From contig NZ_CP044990.1 of NCBI RefSeq assembly GCF_009017495.1, positions 142,501 to 200,000 of the forward strand: DNA of 57,500 nt, in the 5' to 3' direction. Position 1 is the first letter of the stretch. Each line of letters opens with the position of its first letter. The notes under the pieces were generated by a model. That model made no database searches. It saw only the letters and a program-made list of their open reading frames with translations, and was not told the DNA's origin. This stretch comes from Deinococcus sp. AJ005. Its GTDB lineage: Bacteria > Deinococcota > Deinococci > Deinococcales > Deinococcaceae. Positions 9,342-17,139 of this stretch are shown here, piece by piece. A program made the position numbers and the translations under genes.

Positions 9342-10319
9342 TCAGGCCCGGTCATCCACCACTTCCCGCACCCGCGTTTCAGCCACAGCTAGCCGCAGGG
9401 TCTGGCCTTCGATCATGCCCACTTCCCGCACGCTCAGGTTCAGGGTCAGCGGCCCCAGCGGATGCGCCAGCGTGACTGTCTCGCCCGCTTCGGTGGCGTG
9501 GCGGGCGGTCAGGGTGAAGGCATCTCCCTCCCCCAGTCGCACGGCGTCTTCGGGAACCAGCAGCGCCTGACCCCCATCGCGCCCCAGCACATTCGCCCAG
9601 CCCAGAAAGGCGGCCACCCAGGCGGTTGCGGGCTGGTTAAACACTGCGCGCGCCGCCCCGGTCTGGACAATCTGCCCGGCCCGCATCACGGCCACCTGTC
9701 CGGCCAGCGCCAAAGCCTCGCGCTGATCGTGCGTGACCAGCAGCACGCCTGCGCCGACACGCGCAAACAGTTCGCGCAGATCGTTCCTGAGTTCGGCCCG
9801 CAACCGTTCGTCCAGATTGCTCAAGGGTTCGTCCAGCAACAGCAGCGGCGAATTGGTGGCCAATGCGCGGGCCAGCGCCACCCGTTGGGCCTGCCCGCCG
9901 GAAAGTTGGGCTGGTTTGCGCGCCGCCAGTTCCGGCAGGTTGACCAGCGTTAAGGCTTCCTGCGCCCGCCCGTGCGCCTCTGGCCGCGCCGCGCCGCGCA
10001 TCCGGGGGCCATACGCCACGTTGTCCAGCACGCTCAGATGCGGGAACAGGGCGTAATCCTGAAACACCAGACCGATGTGCCGCGCCTCAGGTGGCAGGGT
10101 GGTCACGTCGCGCCCGCCGACTTCCACCCGCCCCGCGTCCGGGCGTTCCAGGCCCGCCACCATCCGCAGCACGGTGCTTTTGCCGCAGCCGCTAGGGCCC
10201 AGGAGGGCCAGCGTTTCGCCTGCTTGCACGGTCAGGGACACGTCCTGAACGGCGCGGGTGGAGCCGAAGGACTTGGCGAGGTGGTGGGTGGTGAGGGCGG
10301 GAGGTGGCACGCTGCTCAA
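9342..10319 (-). CDS. ABC transporter ATP-binding protein, iron/thiamine type
   Basis: 325 residues: Walker A GPSGCGKST, Q-loop VFQDYALFPH, signature LSGGQAQRVALARAL, Walker B LLLLDEPLSNLD, and an H-loop in LLVTHDQREAL, followed by a C-terminal regulatory (TOBE-like) domain of about 90 residues. It energises the permease encoded just upstream on the same strand (52 bases away). The start is TTG as drawn; GTG at 10310 is a possible alternative. The substrate is not fixed by sequence: the closest families are FbpC (iron), ThiQ (thiamine) and PotA-like importers. Confidence 0.9.
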   Translation of the reverse strand: MSSVPPPALTTHHLAKSFGSTRAVQDVSLTVQAGETLALLGPSGCGKSTVLRMVAGLERPDAGRVEVGGRDVTTLPPEARHIGLVFQDYALFPHLSVLDNVAYGPRMRGAARPEAHGRAQEALTLVNLPELAARKPAQLSGGQAQRVALARALATNSPLLLLDEPLSNLDERLRAELRNDLRELFARVGAGVLLVTHDQREALALAGQVAVMRAGQIVQTGAARAVFNQPATAWVAAFLGWANVLGRDGGQALLVPEDAVRLGEGDAFTLTARHATEAGETVTLAHPLGPLTLNLSVREVGMIEGQTLRLAVAETRVREVVDDRA

Positions 10320-10371
10320 GTTAGCGTCTAGCCTTCGTGAATACCTGCTGGATTGAGGCGAAACGTCAACA

Positions 10372-11919
10372 TCAGGTCACTTCCCCTTCACCCCCGTCCA
10401 GCACTGTAAATGCCGTTGCAGACAGCAGCAGCAACACCGTTGCCAGCGCGCACGCCTCGCCCAGATTGCGTTCGCCGGGGCGGCCTAGACGCTCGTACAG
10501 CCCCACGCTGAGGGTGGCCCATTCTGGGCGGGTCAGCACCAATGTTGCGCCGAACTCGCCCAGCACGGTGGCGAGGGCCAGTGCCGCGCCGCCGCGTAGC
10601 GCAGGCAGCGTCAGCGGCAGCGTGACCGTGCGCTGAGCCGCCAGTGGGCCAGCACCCAGGGTGCGGGCGGCCTCGAATAGACGGGGCGGCAGGGCACGCA
10701 GCGCGGGCAGTACCGAGCGCACCACCAGCGGCAGCGCCAGCAGCGTATACGCCGCGATCAGCATGGGCAGCGTGGCCGCCAACGCCGGATAGGCCAGCAG
10801 GTAGCCTACGGCCAGCGACACGGGCGAGACCATCAGCGGCAACAGCGAGATCAGGTCCAGCACCCGCGAACGCGCCAGCCACGCGCCCAGCGCGTACAGG
10901 CTGCCCAACAGTGTTGCCCCCACCAAGGCCATTGCCCCGAAGCGCAGGGTGTTGCCCAGCAGCAGCGGCGTATCCGGGTCCGCGAAAATGCCCTGCCAGT
11001 ACAGTAGTGTTGGCCCGCCCGAACCCAGCAGCCCACGCGCCACCACGGCCAGCAACGGCGCGAAGCAGATCAGCAGTGTGACCGCGCCCAGCCCCAGAAT
11101 CCCGGCTAGCACGCCGCCCCGCGCCGGGGGCAGACCGGAGGACGGCACGCCCGCCCCGCCACGCGTTAAACCTGTGTAGGCCCACGTCGCCACCAGCGTC
11201 AGCAGCAGTTGCCCAGCGATCAGGGCGCTGGCCTCCGACAGACGCAGTTGCAGGGCGGTCAGGGTGTAGATCTCCACCTCCAGCGTCGCGTATTGTTCGC
11301 CGCCCAGCGCCAGCGGCAGCCCGAAGCTGAGGGCCGAGTACAGGAACACCAGCACCATGCCTGCCGCCAATCCCGGCAAGGCCAGTGGCAACGCCACGCC
11401 CAGCGCCGCCCGCCAGCCACTCGCGCCCAGCGTCCGCGCCGCGCCGATCAGATGCGGTGGCACGCGCGAGAAGCCGCCGTAAGACAGCCGGATCATCACG
11501 GGCAGATTAAAAAATAGGTTGCCCAGAATAATCAGTGCGGGCGTGTCGCTGACGTCTATCCCCGTCAATGTGGTGATCCAGCCGCGCGGCCCCAGCAGCG
11601 CCGAGAGGCCCAGCACCGCCACCAGCGTAGGCGTCACGAAGGGAAGCAGCAAAAGCCGCAGAAACAGCCCCTTGCCCGGAATGTCGGCCCTGGACAGCAG
11701 ATAGGCCAGCGGCGCACCGATCAGCAGGGCCAGCAATGCTGTTCCCCCGGCCTGCGCAAGCGTCCAGCCCAGGCGGCCCAAAAAGTACGGATCGCGCCAC
11801 ACGCCCAGATTCACGCCGCCCTCCGCCAGCGTGCGCCCCAGCGGCACGGCCAGCAGCAGCACCGTAAAAATCAGCGCGGGCAGCGCCAGCAGCCAGCCGG
11901 ATAGGCGGGAGGGGATCAT
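10372..11919 (-). CDS. ABC transporter permease, double-domain (FbpB/ThiP type)
   Basis: 515 residues with about 12 hydrophobic segments and two permease domains, each ending with an EAA loop: [20 protein letters not shown] (about 181-200) and [20 protein letters not shown] (about 415-434). This fused layout is typical of iron (FbpB) and thiamine (ThiP) importers. TACACT (11927-11932 on the plus strand) lies 7 bases before the ATG. No solute-binding protein gene is next to it, so the receptor must be encoded elsewhere. Closeness to thiN makes thiamine a reasonable guess but not more. Confidence 0.9.
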   Translation of the reverse strand: MIPSRLSGWLLALPALIFTVLLLAVPLGRTLAEGGVNLGVWRDPYFLGRLGWTLAQAGGTALLALLIGAPLAYLLSRADIPGKGLFLRLLLLPFVTPTLVAVLGLSALLGPRGWITTLTGIDVSDTPALIILGNLFFNLPVMIRLSYGGFSRVPPHLIGAARTLGASGWRAALGVALPLALPGLAAGMVLVFLYSALSFGLPLALGGEQYATLEVEIYTLTALQLRLSEASALIAGQLLLTLVATWAYTGLTRGGAGVPSSGLPPARGGVLAGILGLGAVTLLICFAPLLAVVARGLLGSGGPTLLYWQGIFADPDTPLLLGNTLRFGAMALVGATLLGSLYALGAWLARSRVLDLISLLPLMVSPVSLAVGYLLAYPALAATLPMLIAAYTLLALPLVVRSVLPALRALPPRLFEAARTLGAGPLAAQRTVTLPLTLPALRGGAALALATVLGEFGATLVLTRPEWATLSVGLYERLGRPGERNLGEACALATVLLLLSATAFTVLDGGEGEVT

Positions 11920-12033
11920 GGGCAGGAGTGTAGAGGGTGAGGGTGGGGAAGACGGCCCCGTCAGACTTGCCTGTTTCCTGAGTCTGGGTGGTGATTCAGA
12001 CGCCTGACAATCAAACTAAACCAAGTGTTCAAG

Positions 12034-12073
12034 CTGTTCGGCGGTTAGACCATTTAACTTTGAGACTGTCTGA
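12034..12073 (+). repeat. Degenerate octamer tandem array A
   Basis: Five 8-base units in phase: CTGTTCGG, CGGTTAGA, CCATTTAA, CTTTGAGA, CTGTCTGA. All begin with C, T is fixed at position 4, and four of five end in A. A second array of the same type lies on the other side of the Fe-S gene (13188-13219); both share the 10-mer CGGTTAGACC. Confidence 0.55.
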
Positions 12074-12101
12074 CTTCCCTGTACGCGCGTAGACTCCAGC
12101 C

Positions 12102-13121
12102 ATGCTCCAGAACCTCCTGTCCCGTCTGGACGATTCCGGCAACCTCATTCCGCGCTACACGCCGCCGCGCTGCCTGCTGGAGCGTCAGGCGGTGGGCGGC
12201 TGTACCATCTGTCACGATGTCTGCCCCCACAATGCCGTCCTGACCGGGCTGGTGGGCATGTCCATTCAGTTTGACGCCGACGCCTGCACTGGCTGCGGCA
12301 TCTGCGTGCAGGCGTGTCCCACCGGGGCGCTGGAATACAGCCTTCAGCCCACGTTGCAAAACGTGCGCGACCAGAAGGCCGAGGACGGCGTGGCGGCAGG
12401 CGAGGGCGAGGCCAGCCTGACCTGCCCCCAATCCGGCGCGGGCGGCCCTCAACTGCCCTGTCTGGGCCGCGTCACCCCAGCGGTGGTGTCGGCGGCGGGT
12501 GCGTGGGGAACGCCGCTCACGCTGATTCACGGCGAGTGTGGAACCTGCCTGGTGGGTGCGCCGGATGTGCCGCAGCGTCTGGAAGTAGTGGTGGCCGAGG
12601 CCCAGCAACTGCGCGCCGCCACGGGCAAACCCGCCCGCGTGACCGTGCGCGCCGCCACCCCAGATGACACCGAGCGGGCCGTGCGCGTGTCCCGCCGGGG
12701 CGCATTCGGGGCCATGTTCCGGGCGGGCAAGGCGCAACTGGCCCAGAGCATTCCCGAATCCCCGCTGCCCTTCGTGGACTGGAGCGAACCCGAGGAACGC
12801 ACCCCCGAGGAGTGGAAGTGGCGTAGGCTGACCCTCAAGCCTGTGCCCGCCACCGACGCTCCGGTTCACTGGCCCGCGCCCGTGGTGGACGACACCTGTA
12901 TTGACTGTCCGGTGTGCCACAACGTCTGTCCCACCGACGCCATTGACCGCCAGATTCAGGACGACGGCGGCGTCAGCCTGCTGCTCAATCTGTCCGCCTG
13001 CACGGGCTGCATGGCCTGCCTGCGCTCCTGCCCGCCCCAGGCCATGCACGAGCAGTCCGAGTGGTTCCCCGCCGCCTTTGCCGGGCCGATCCTGCTGCGC
13101 GAGGGCGAGAGCATGATGTGA
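12102..13121 (+). CDS. 4Fe-4S protein with four cluster motifs
   Basis: 339 residues. Two ferredoxin-like domains lie at the ends. The N-terminal one has CTICHDVCPHNAV and CTGCGICVQACP (about 31-70); the C-terminal one has CIDCPVCHNVCPTDAI and CTGCMACLRSCP (about 266-313). Each half could hold two [4Fe-4S] clusters. The middle (about 108-150) has further Cys, including GECGTCLVG, and resembles a separate Rossmann-like segment. It probably carries electrons for a redox enzyme, but no partner is encoded nearby. TAGACT (12090-12095) lies 6 bases before the ATG, so the mRNA is probably leaderless. Confidence 0.85.
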   Translation: MLQNLLSRLDDSGNLIPRYTPPRCLLERQAVGGCTICHDVCPHNAVLTGLVGMSIQFDADACTGCGICVQACPTGALEYSLQPTLQNVRDQKAEDGVAAGEGEASLTCPQSGAGGPQLPCLGRVTPAVVSAAGAWGTPLTLIHGECGTCLVGAPDVPQRLEVVVAEAQQLRAATGKPARVTVRAATPDDTERAVRVSRRGAFGAMFRAGKAQLAQSIPESPLPFVDWSEPEERTPEEWKWRRLTLKPVPATDAPVHWPAPVVDDTCIDCPVCHNVCPTDAIDRQIQDDGGVSLLLNLSACTGCMACLRSCPPQAMHEQSEWFPAAFAGPILLREGESMM

Positions 13122-13187
13122 GGTTGGGGATGTCTGAGTGTGTCTGCGGGTGTAAGAGCTGGGTAGCTTGAACGCCCACTGCTTCAG

Positions 13188-13219
13188 CGGTTGGACGTCT
13201 GGACCGTTTGACGGTTAGA
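13188..13219 (+). repeat. Degenerate octamer tandem array B
   Basis: Four in-phase 8-base units: CGGTTGGA, CGTCTGGA, CCGTTTGA, CGGTTAGA, each starting with C and ending with GA. It lies between the Fe-S gene and dacB, ending 14 bases before the TATCCT box of dacB. Confidence 0.6.
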
Positions 13220-13246
13220 CCGCCTTCTCCGCTATCCTGCCTCCCG

Positions 13247-14674
13247 ATGTCGCGTTTTCTGCCCCTGATGTGTCTGCTGCTGTGCGTGGGCGGCGCGCAG
13301 GCGCCAGTGGCGCAGACTCCGGCTACACAGGCTCCGGCAACACAGCAGGCAGACCTGACCCTGCAACGCGAACCCGGCCTCAGTGCGGGCGTGCAGAGGG
13401 TTCTGCGTGACCTGCCCCCCGGCGTGCGTGCGGGTGTGCTGGTGCAGGACTTGCAGACCGGGCGGATGTTGCAGACCAGACTGCCCGATGCGCCTTTTAT
13501 CCCCGCCAGCGTGACCAAACTGGTGATGGCCTCGGCCATTCTGAACGAGCGCGGCGGCGCGGACGGCTGGTGGAGCGCCGAGTTGACCGTTCCCGCCGCG
13601 CAGATCGGGCAGGCGAGCGTGAAGGCCGTGACCCTGCGCGGCAGTGGCGATCCCACCCTGAGCGTGTCGGAGGGTACTTACAGCCTGCGCCTCCTGGCAA
13701 AACAGGCGTATGCGCGCGGCCTGCGCGTGGTGGGTCAGGTGCGGCTGGACGACGCCCGGCTGGATTCGGGCACTTGGAAGGACGCGCCTATAGAGCTGCC
13801 CATGACGGCCCTGCGCCTCGCGGAGTGGCACGACGCACCGCCCCCCAGCGCGGAGTCGGCCCGGAGTCGGCTGAGCGCGGCATTGATCTTAGAGTTGCGC
13901 CGCGCTGGAATCAGGGTCAGTTCCGAAGATGTGGGCGAGGCGGCCCCCTTCAAGCCCTACCTCCCACCGCCGCGCACCGACGAGCAGGGCAGGCCGTTGC
14001 CCCCCGATCCGGTGGTTCCCGTGGACCGCCGCCCCGAACAGGCGGTGGCCAGTGTGCGGAGTGCGCCCGTGGCAAAGTTTCTGGCTGCCACGCTGCGGCC
14101 CAGCGACAACCTGAACGCCGAGGAACTGCTGGGCACGCTGGCCCTGCGTCCCGCCGCGAACGGCACGCTGTCTGGCGGACTGGCGCGCGAACGGGCCTAC
14201 CTGGGCCGCATCGGGGTGGACCTCAGCGGCGTGGTGCTGGCCGATGGCAGCGGCCTGAGCCGCGAGGACCGCCTCACCCCGCGCGCCCTGGTAGACCTGC
14301 TGCGCGTGATGTATGACCTGCCGTATCCGTTGTCCGGCACGCCTGCCGAGGGTTCAGGCTTCCCTGATCAGGTTTACCGCCAGCGTCAGAACGCCTTTAT
14401 CGAGGCGCTGCCCCAGGGCGGCACAGGAGAGAATGTTCCTGCTCATGATGGACGCGGCGGCACCCTAGCCCGGCGCTTTCTGGGTGCGGGTCTGGACGTG
14501 CGGGCCAAGACCGGCACGCTGCCTGGCGTTAGCAGCTTGGCCGGGTATGTCACGGCGAAAAGCGGGCATACGCTGGCCTTCGCCCTGATGATGAATGGCC
14601 CCCTGGACACCCCGATCCTGACCCTCCGCGCCCTGCTGGACAAGACGGTGGAAGTGCTGGCGGCAGAGAACTGA
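13247..14674 (+). CDS. dacB: D-alanyl-D-alanine carboxypeptidase/endopeptidase (PBP4 type)
   Basis: Trims or cuts peptide cross-links of peptidoglycan in the periplasm. The 475-residue protein starts with a signal peptide ([19 protein letters not shown]). The three penicillin-binding motifs are present: SVTK (in [12 protein letters not shown], about 85-96), SDN (in [14 protein letters not shown]) and KTG (in [14 protein letters not shown]). The large insert between SxxK and SxN is as expected for the PBP4/DacB class. TATCCT (13233-13238) stands 8 bases before the ATG, favouring 13247 over the upstream in-frame ATG at 13208. Confidence 0.93.
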   Translation: MSRFLPLMCLLLCVGGAQAPVAQTPATQAPATQQADLTLQREPGLSAGVQRVLRDLPPGVRAGVLVQDLQTGRMLQTRLPDAPFIPASVTKLVMASAILNERGGADGWWSAELTVPAAQIGQASVKAVTLRGSGDPTLSVSEGTYSLRLLAKQAYARGLRVVGQVRLDDARLDSGTWKDAPIELPMTALRLAEWHDAPPPSAESARSRLSAALILELRRAGIRVSSEDVGEAAPFKPYLPPPRTDEQGRPLPPDPVVPVDRRPEQAVASVRSAPVAKFLAATLRPSDNLNAEELLGTLALRPAANGTLSGGLARERAYLGRIGVDLSGVVLADGSGLSREDRLTPRALVDLLRVMYDLPYPLSGTPAEGSGFPDQVYRQRQNAFIEALPQGGTGENVPAHDGRGGTLARRFLGAGLDVRAKTGTLPGVSSLAGYVTAKSGHTLAFALMMNGPLDTPILTLRALLDKTVEVLAAEN

Positions 14675-14694
14675 GCGGCGAGTAAAATAGACTC

Positions 14695-15048
14695 ATGCGC
14701 CCCCTGCCCCTGCCCTTTCCCGACGAATCCGAAGCGCCGCACGTCACTGAACTGCGGTTCGCGGGCAGCGGTGTGACCGTGCGCGGGGCCTTTGAACTCA
14801 ACGAATTCGCCACTCTGACTCCCGACAACCTGGAATTCCTGCGTCTGTATATCCGTGTGCGTGGCAATTTAAAAGAAGTGGAGCGCGTGTTGGGCGTCAG
14901 TTATCCTACTGTGCGCGCCCGTTTCGATACCCTGCTGCGCGCCATCGGCTACGAACCCGAACTGGCCGATCCCCAGGCCGAGATTCTGAGCAGCCTGGAA
15001 CGCGGCGAGATCACCCCGGACGAGGCGGCGCGCAAGCTGCGGCGTTAA
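14695..15048 (+). CDS. DUF2089-type small protein, probable regulator
   Basis: 117 residues. The central part LYIRVRGNLKEVERVLGVSYPTVRARFDTLL reads as a helix-turn-helix and matches the DUF2089 family (anti-sigma-like or DNA-binding proteins). The C-terminal helix ILSSLERGEITPDEAARKL is shared by short SHOCT-like regulator tails. TAAAAT (14683-14688) lies 6 bases before the ATG. It starts 20 bases after dacB and may be read with it, although it has its own box. Confidence 0.8.
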   Translation: MRPLPLPFPDESEAPHVTELRFAGSGVTVRGAFELNEFATLTPDNLEFLRLYIRVRGNLKEVERVLGVSYPTVRARFDTLLRAIGYEPELADPQAEILSSLERGEITPDEAARKLRR

Positions 15049-15095
15049 CTGGGCTGGGTCACCCGGTTGTCCCAGCCAATGCCCCGCTCTGGCCC

Positions 15096-15123
15096 TAGAC
15101 TTGGCGGTATGGAATCCCGATGA
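15096..15123 (+). other. Leaderless mini-ORF (4 codons) overlapping the next start
   Basis: TAGACT (15096-15101) is followed after 7 bases by an ATG (15109) reading M-E-S-R-stop. Its TGA (15121-15123) overlaps the ATG (15120) of the metalloenzyme gene as ATGA. The -10 box is correctly placed for the mini-ORF, not for the long gene, so ribosomes loading on the leaderless 5' end would have to re-initiate. Expression is not proved by sequence. Confidence 0.4.
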
Positions 15124-16022
15124 GCGGCGTGGTCTGGCTGGCCCTGGATGGTGTGGGCCACCCCGGTGACGCTCCGCCCGGTAGCGTGTGGGAGCAGGAC
15201 TTGCCCGCGCTGCGCCCGCTGATTGACGCCGGGGTGGCCCTGGACACCACCCTGGGTGTGCCCGGTCTACCCCAGTCCGGCACCGGCCAGAGCTGCTGGC
15301 TGACGGGCGTGGACGCGGTCCGCCTGATGGGCAAGAACGGCATGGGCGAACACTTCGGCCCGCATCCGGGGCCGACATTGCAACGGCTGCTGCGCCAGTC
15401 CAGTCTTCCTGCGCGGCTGGAGGCGGTGGGTCTGCGCGCGGCCCTCGCCAACCATTACGTCCCGCAGTATCTGGAGGCCCAGGCCCGCCGCCCCCGCATG
15501 GGCTGTTTTCCCTTCTCGTTCACGGCAGCGGGCCTCCCCCTCAACCCGCCCGCAGTGCCGCCGCTGAGCGCAACGCTGGGCCTGGGCTACCGCGAACCCT
15601 GGACACCGTTTCAGACGCTGCATGAGGTGGCAGAGGTAGGGCGTGCGCTGGCGAAGGCCGCCCGCGAACATGACCTGATCGTGGCCGATCTGTGGTTCGG
15701 CGATCTGCTGGGCCATCTGGGGCGCGAGGCTGGGCCGTCGCCGGAAGTTCGGACGGCAGCTTTCGGATATCTGGCCCGCGTGGACGCCCTGCTGTCCGGG
15801 CTGCTGGACGGCGGGGCGCGGGTGGTGATCGGCAGCGATCACGGCAATCTGGAAGACCTGAACACCAAATCCCACACCGTTGCTCGGGTACCTTTTGCCG
15901 GAGTGGGCGTCGATCTGGGCGCGGCAACGAATGTGGTGGAGGCTGGACAGATGATCGCCGGGTGGTTTGGCCTGGGTTCCGTTGGCGACGGGCTATCTGA
16001 CCCACCTCTATCCCAGACCTGA
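15120..16022 (+). CDS. Metalloenzyme of the PGM/alkaline-phosphatase superfamily
   Basis: 300 residues. N-terminal [13 protein letters not shown] supplies the first metal Asp, [17 protein letters not shown] the nucleophile region (Ser/Thr), and [16 protein letters not shown] the Asp-His and His metal ligands near the C-terminus. This is the core of cofactor-independent phosphoglycerate mutase and related phosphatases, but at 300 residues it lacks the large inserted domain of iPGM, so it is probably a stand-alone phosphatase or phosphomutase of unknown substrate. It is preceded by the mini-ORF at 15109. Confidence 0.85.
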   Translation: MSGVVWLALDGVGHPGDAPPGSVWEQDLPALRPLIDAGVALDTTLGVPGLPQSGTGQSCWLTGVDAVRLMGKNGMGEHFGPHPGPTLQRLLRQSSLPARLEAVGLRAALANHYVPQYLEAQARRPRMGCFPFSFTAAGLPLNPPAVPPLSATLGLGYREPWTPFQTLHEVAEVGRALAKAAREHDLIVADLWFGDLLGHLGREAGPSPEVRTAAFGYLARVDALLSGLLDGGARVVIGSDHGNLEDLNTKSHTVARVPFAGVGVDLGAATNVVEAGQMIAGWFGLGSVGDGLSDPPLSQT

Positions 16023-16025
16023 AAG

Positions 16026-16192
16026 TTATCCACAATTTTATCCACAGGGCTTGTGGACAAGTTGTGGATAAGCCAGAGGCTCTGTAGGAGACGATCAAGC
16101 AGTTTATGCGTCCTGTACGATCTTGAGGGCTGTATTAAACGGCGTTCACGGCGCCCAAAGTTATCCACAGGCTGCCGTTTCACTGTGGATAA
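16026..16192. promoter_or_regulatory. Cluster of six DnaA boxes
   Basis: Perfect TTATCCACA boxes stand at 16026-16034, 16038-16046 and 16161-16169 (plus) and at 16063-16071 and 16184-16192 (minus). A one-mismatch box (TTGTCCACA) is at 16052-16060 (minus). The order is two forward, two reverse, a 90-base gap, then a facing pair. The cluster fills the space between two convergent genes and ends right at the trpF stop. The paired boxes also form inverted repeats that could fold in RNA (16026-16035 with 16062-16071). Such boxes bind the initiator DnaA. Confidence 0.85.
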
Positions 16193-16193
16193 C

Positions 16194-16817
16194 TCAGGGG
16201 ATGGTGGCCCGAACGGCCCCGATAAATGCCGCCACCTTTGCCGGATCCTTCACGCCAGGACGGGCTTCAAGCTGGCTCACCGCGTCCACGCAGGCGGGCT
16301 GCAAGACCCGGATGGCCTCCGCCACGTTCCACGGCCCCAGCCCTCCGGCCAGCCACGCCCCGGGGGGAAACGTTTCACGCAGGCTTTCCCAGTCCAGTGG
16401 TACGCCGCCCCCTGGTTGTGGAGCGTCCACCATCAGGGTGACGGCGGGAACACTGGCCCAGACCTCTGCCCCGGCGGCCAGATCGGTGGGACGCAGCACA
16501 CGCAGCACCGGGTAGAAGTCGGCCACCGCCCGCACAAAGGCGTCAGAGAGGGGGCCGTGCAATTGCACCGCTGAGACCCGCGCCGCCTCTGCCGTCCGCA
16601 GCACCTCGTCCAGGCCCTGATCCAGAAAGACGCCCACCCGCGCCACGGCTGGCCCCACGCTCAGGCCTGCTGCCCGCGCCACGTCCGGCGAGACCCGCCG
16701 CTTGCTAATGGGCGCGAAGATGAAGCCCAGGGCATCCGCGCCCGCCTGCGCCGACTGCACGGCGTCATGGATGGAAGTGGTGCCGCAGATTTTGATCCGT
16801 GTGTGGGCCTCAGCCAT
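16194..16817 (-). CDS. trpF: Phosphoribosylanthranilate isomerase
   Basis: Third step of the tryptophan branch: phosphoribosylanthranilate to the CdRP ketose. The 207-residue TIM barrel has [27 protein letters not shown] with the catalytic Cys, [20 protein letters not shown] with the catalytic Asp, and [15 protein letters not shown] as the phosphate-binding end. It overlaps the small upstream gene by 8 bases, so they are co-translated. No other trp gene is in the window except trpS (tRNA ligase) at 32 kb. Confidence 0.95.
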   Translation of the reverse strand: MAEAHTRIKICGTTSIHDAVQSAQAGADALGFIFAPISKRRVSPDVARAAGLSVGPAVARVGVFLDQGLDEVLRTAEAARVSAVQLHGPLSDAFVRAVADFYPVLRVLRPTDLAAGAEVWASVPAVTLMVDAPQPGGGVPLDWESLRETFPPGAWLAGGLGPWNVAEAIRVLQPACVDAVSQLEARPGVKDPAKVAAFIGAVRATIP

Positions 16818-17064
16818 TGCGGCCCTCCAGCGCCTCTATCCGGGCTTCCAGATCGCGGTTTTTCTGGAGCAGGGCCAGCAGCAGCAGGGCGTAGTGGTCA
16901 TACAGCTTGGGGCGCTCCATGCGGTAGTCACCCGCCATCCAGCCGTTCAGCAATCTCTCGGCCTCCCGCAGCACCTCGTCGGCGGGCACCTCGCGAAAGC
17001 CCCGCTGGCCGATGATCTCGCGGGCAAAGTTCAGTTCACGTTCGGGATCGGGACGCTCAGACAT
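16810..17064 (-). CDS. Small helical protein of unknown function
   Basis: 84 residues from the ATG at 17064 (the frame is open to 17100, and ATG 17073 is also possible). The sequence is charged and helical, ending in a heptad-like coiled coil: [27 protein letters not shown]. It lies immediately upstream of trpF with an 8-base overlap. No family recognised. Confidence 0.65.
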   Translation of the reverse strand: MSERPDPERELNFAREIIGQRGFREVPADEVLREAERLLNGWMAGDYRMERPKLYDHYALLLLALLQKNRDLEARIEALEGRNG

Positions 17065-17139
17065 ACCTTCCATTCTGAAGGCTGAAGCTGGAACGCGCAC
17101 ACCGCGTCGGCAGCGCCCGGTTCAGGTCCGTCCCCGCGT

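Noticed and set aside
11920..12101. TPP riboswitch before the importer genes
   Set aside because: No CTGAGA plus ACCTGA-type core in the region, and the permease start is leaderless.
16026..16192. Chromosomal origin oriC
   Set aside because: No dnaA, dnaN, gyrB or rpmH nearby and no obvious AT-rich unwinding region, so oriC itself is unlikely, although the DnaA boxes are real.
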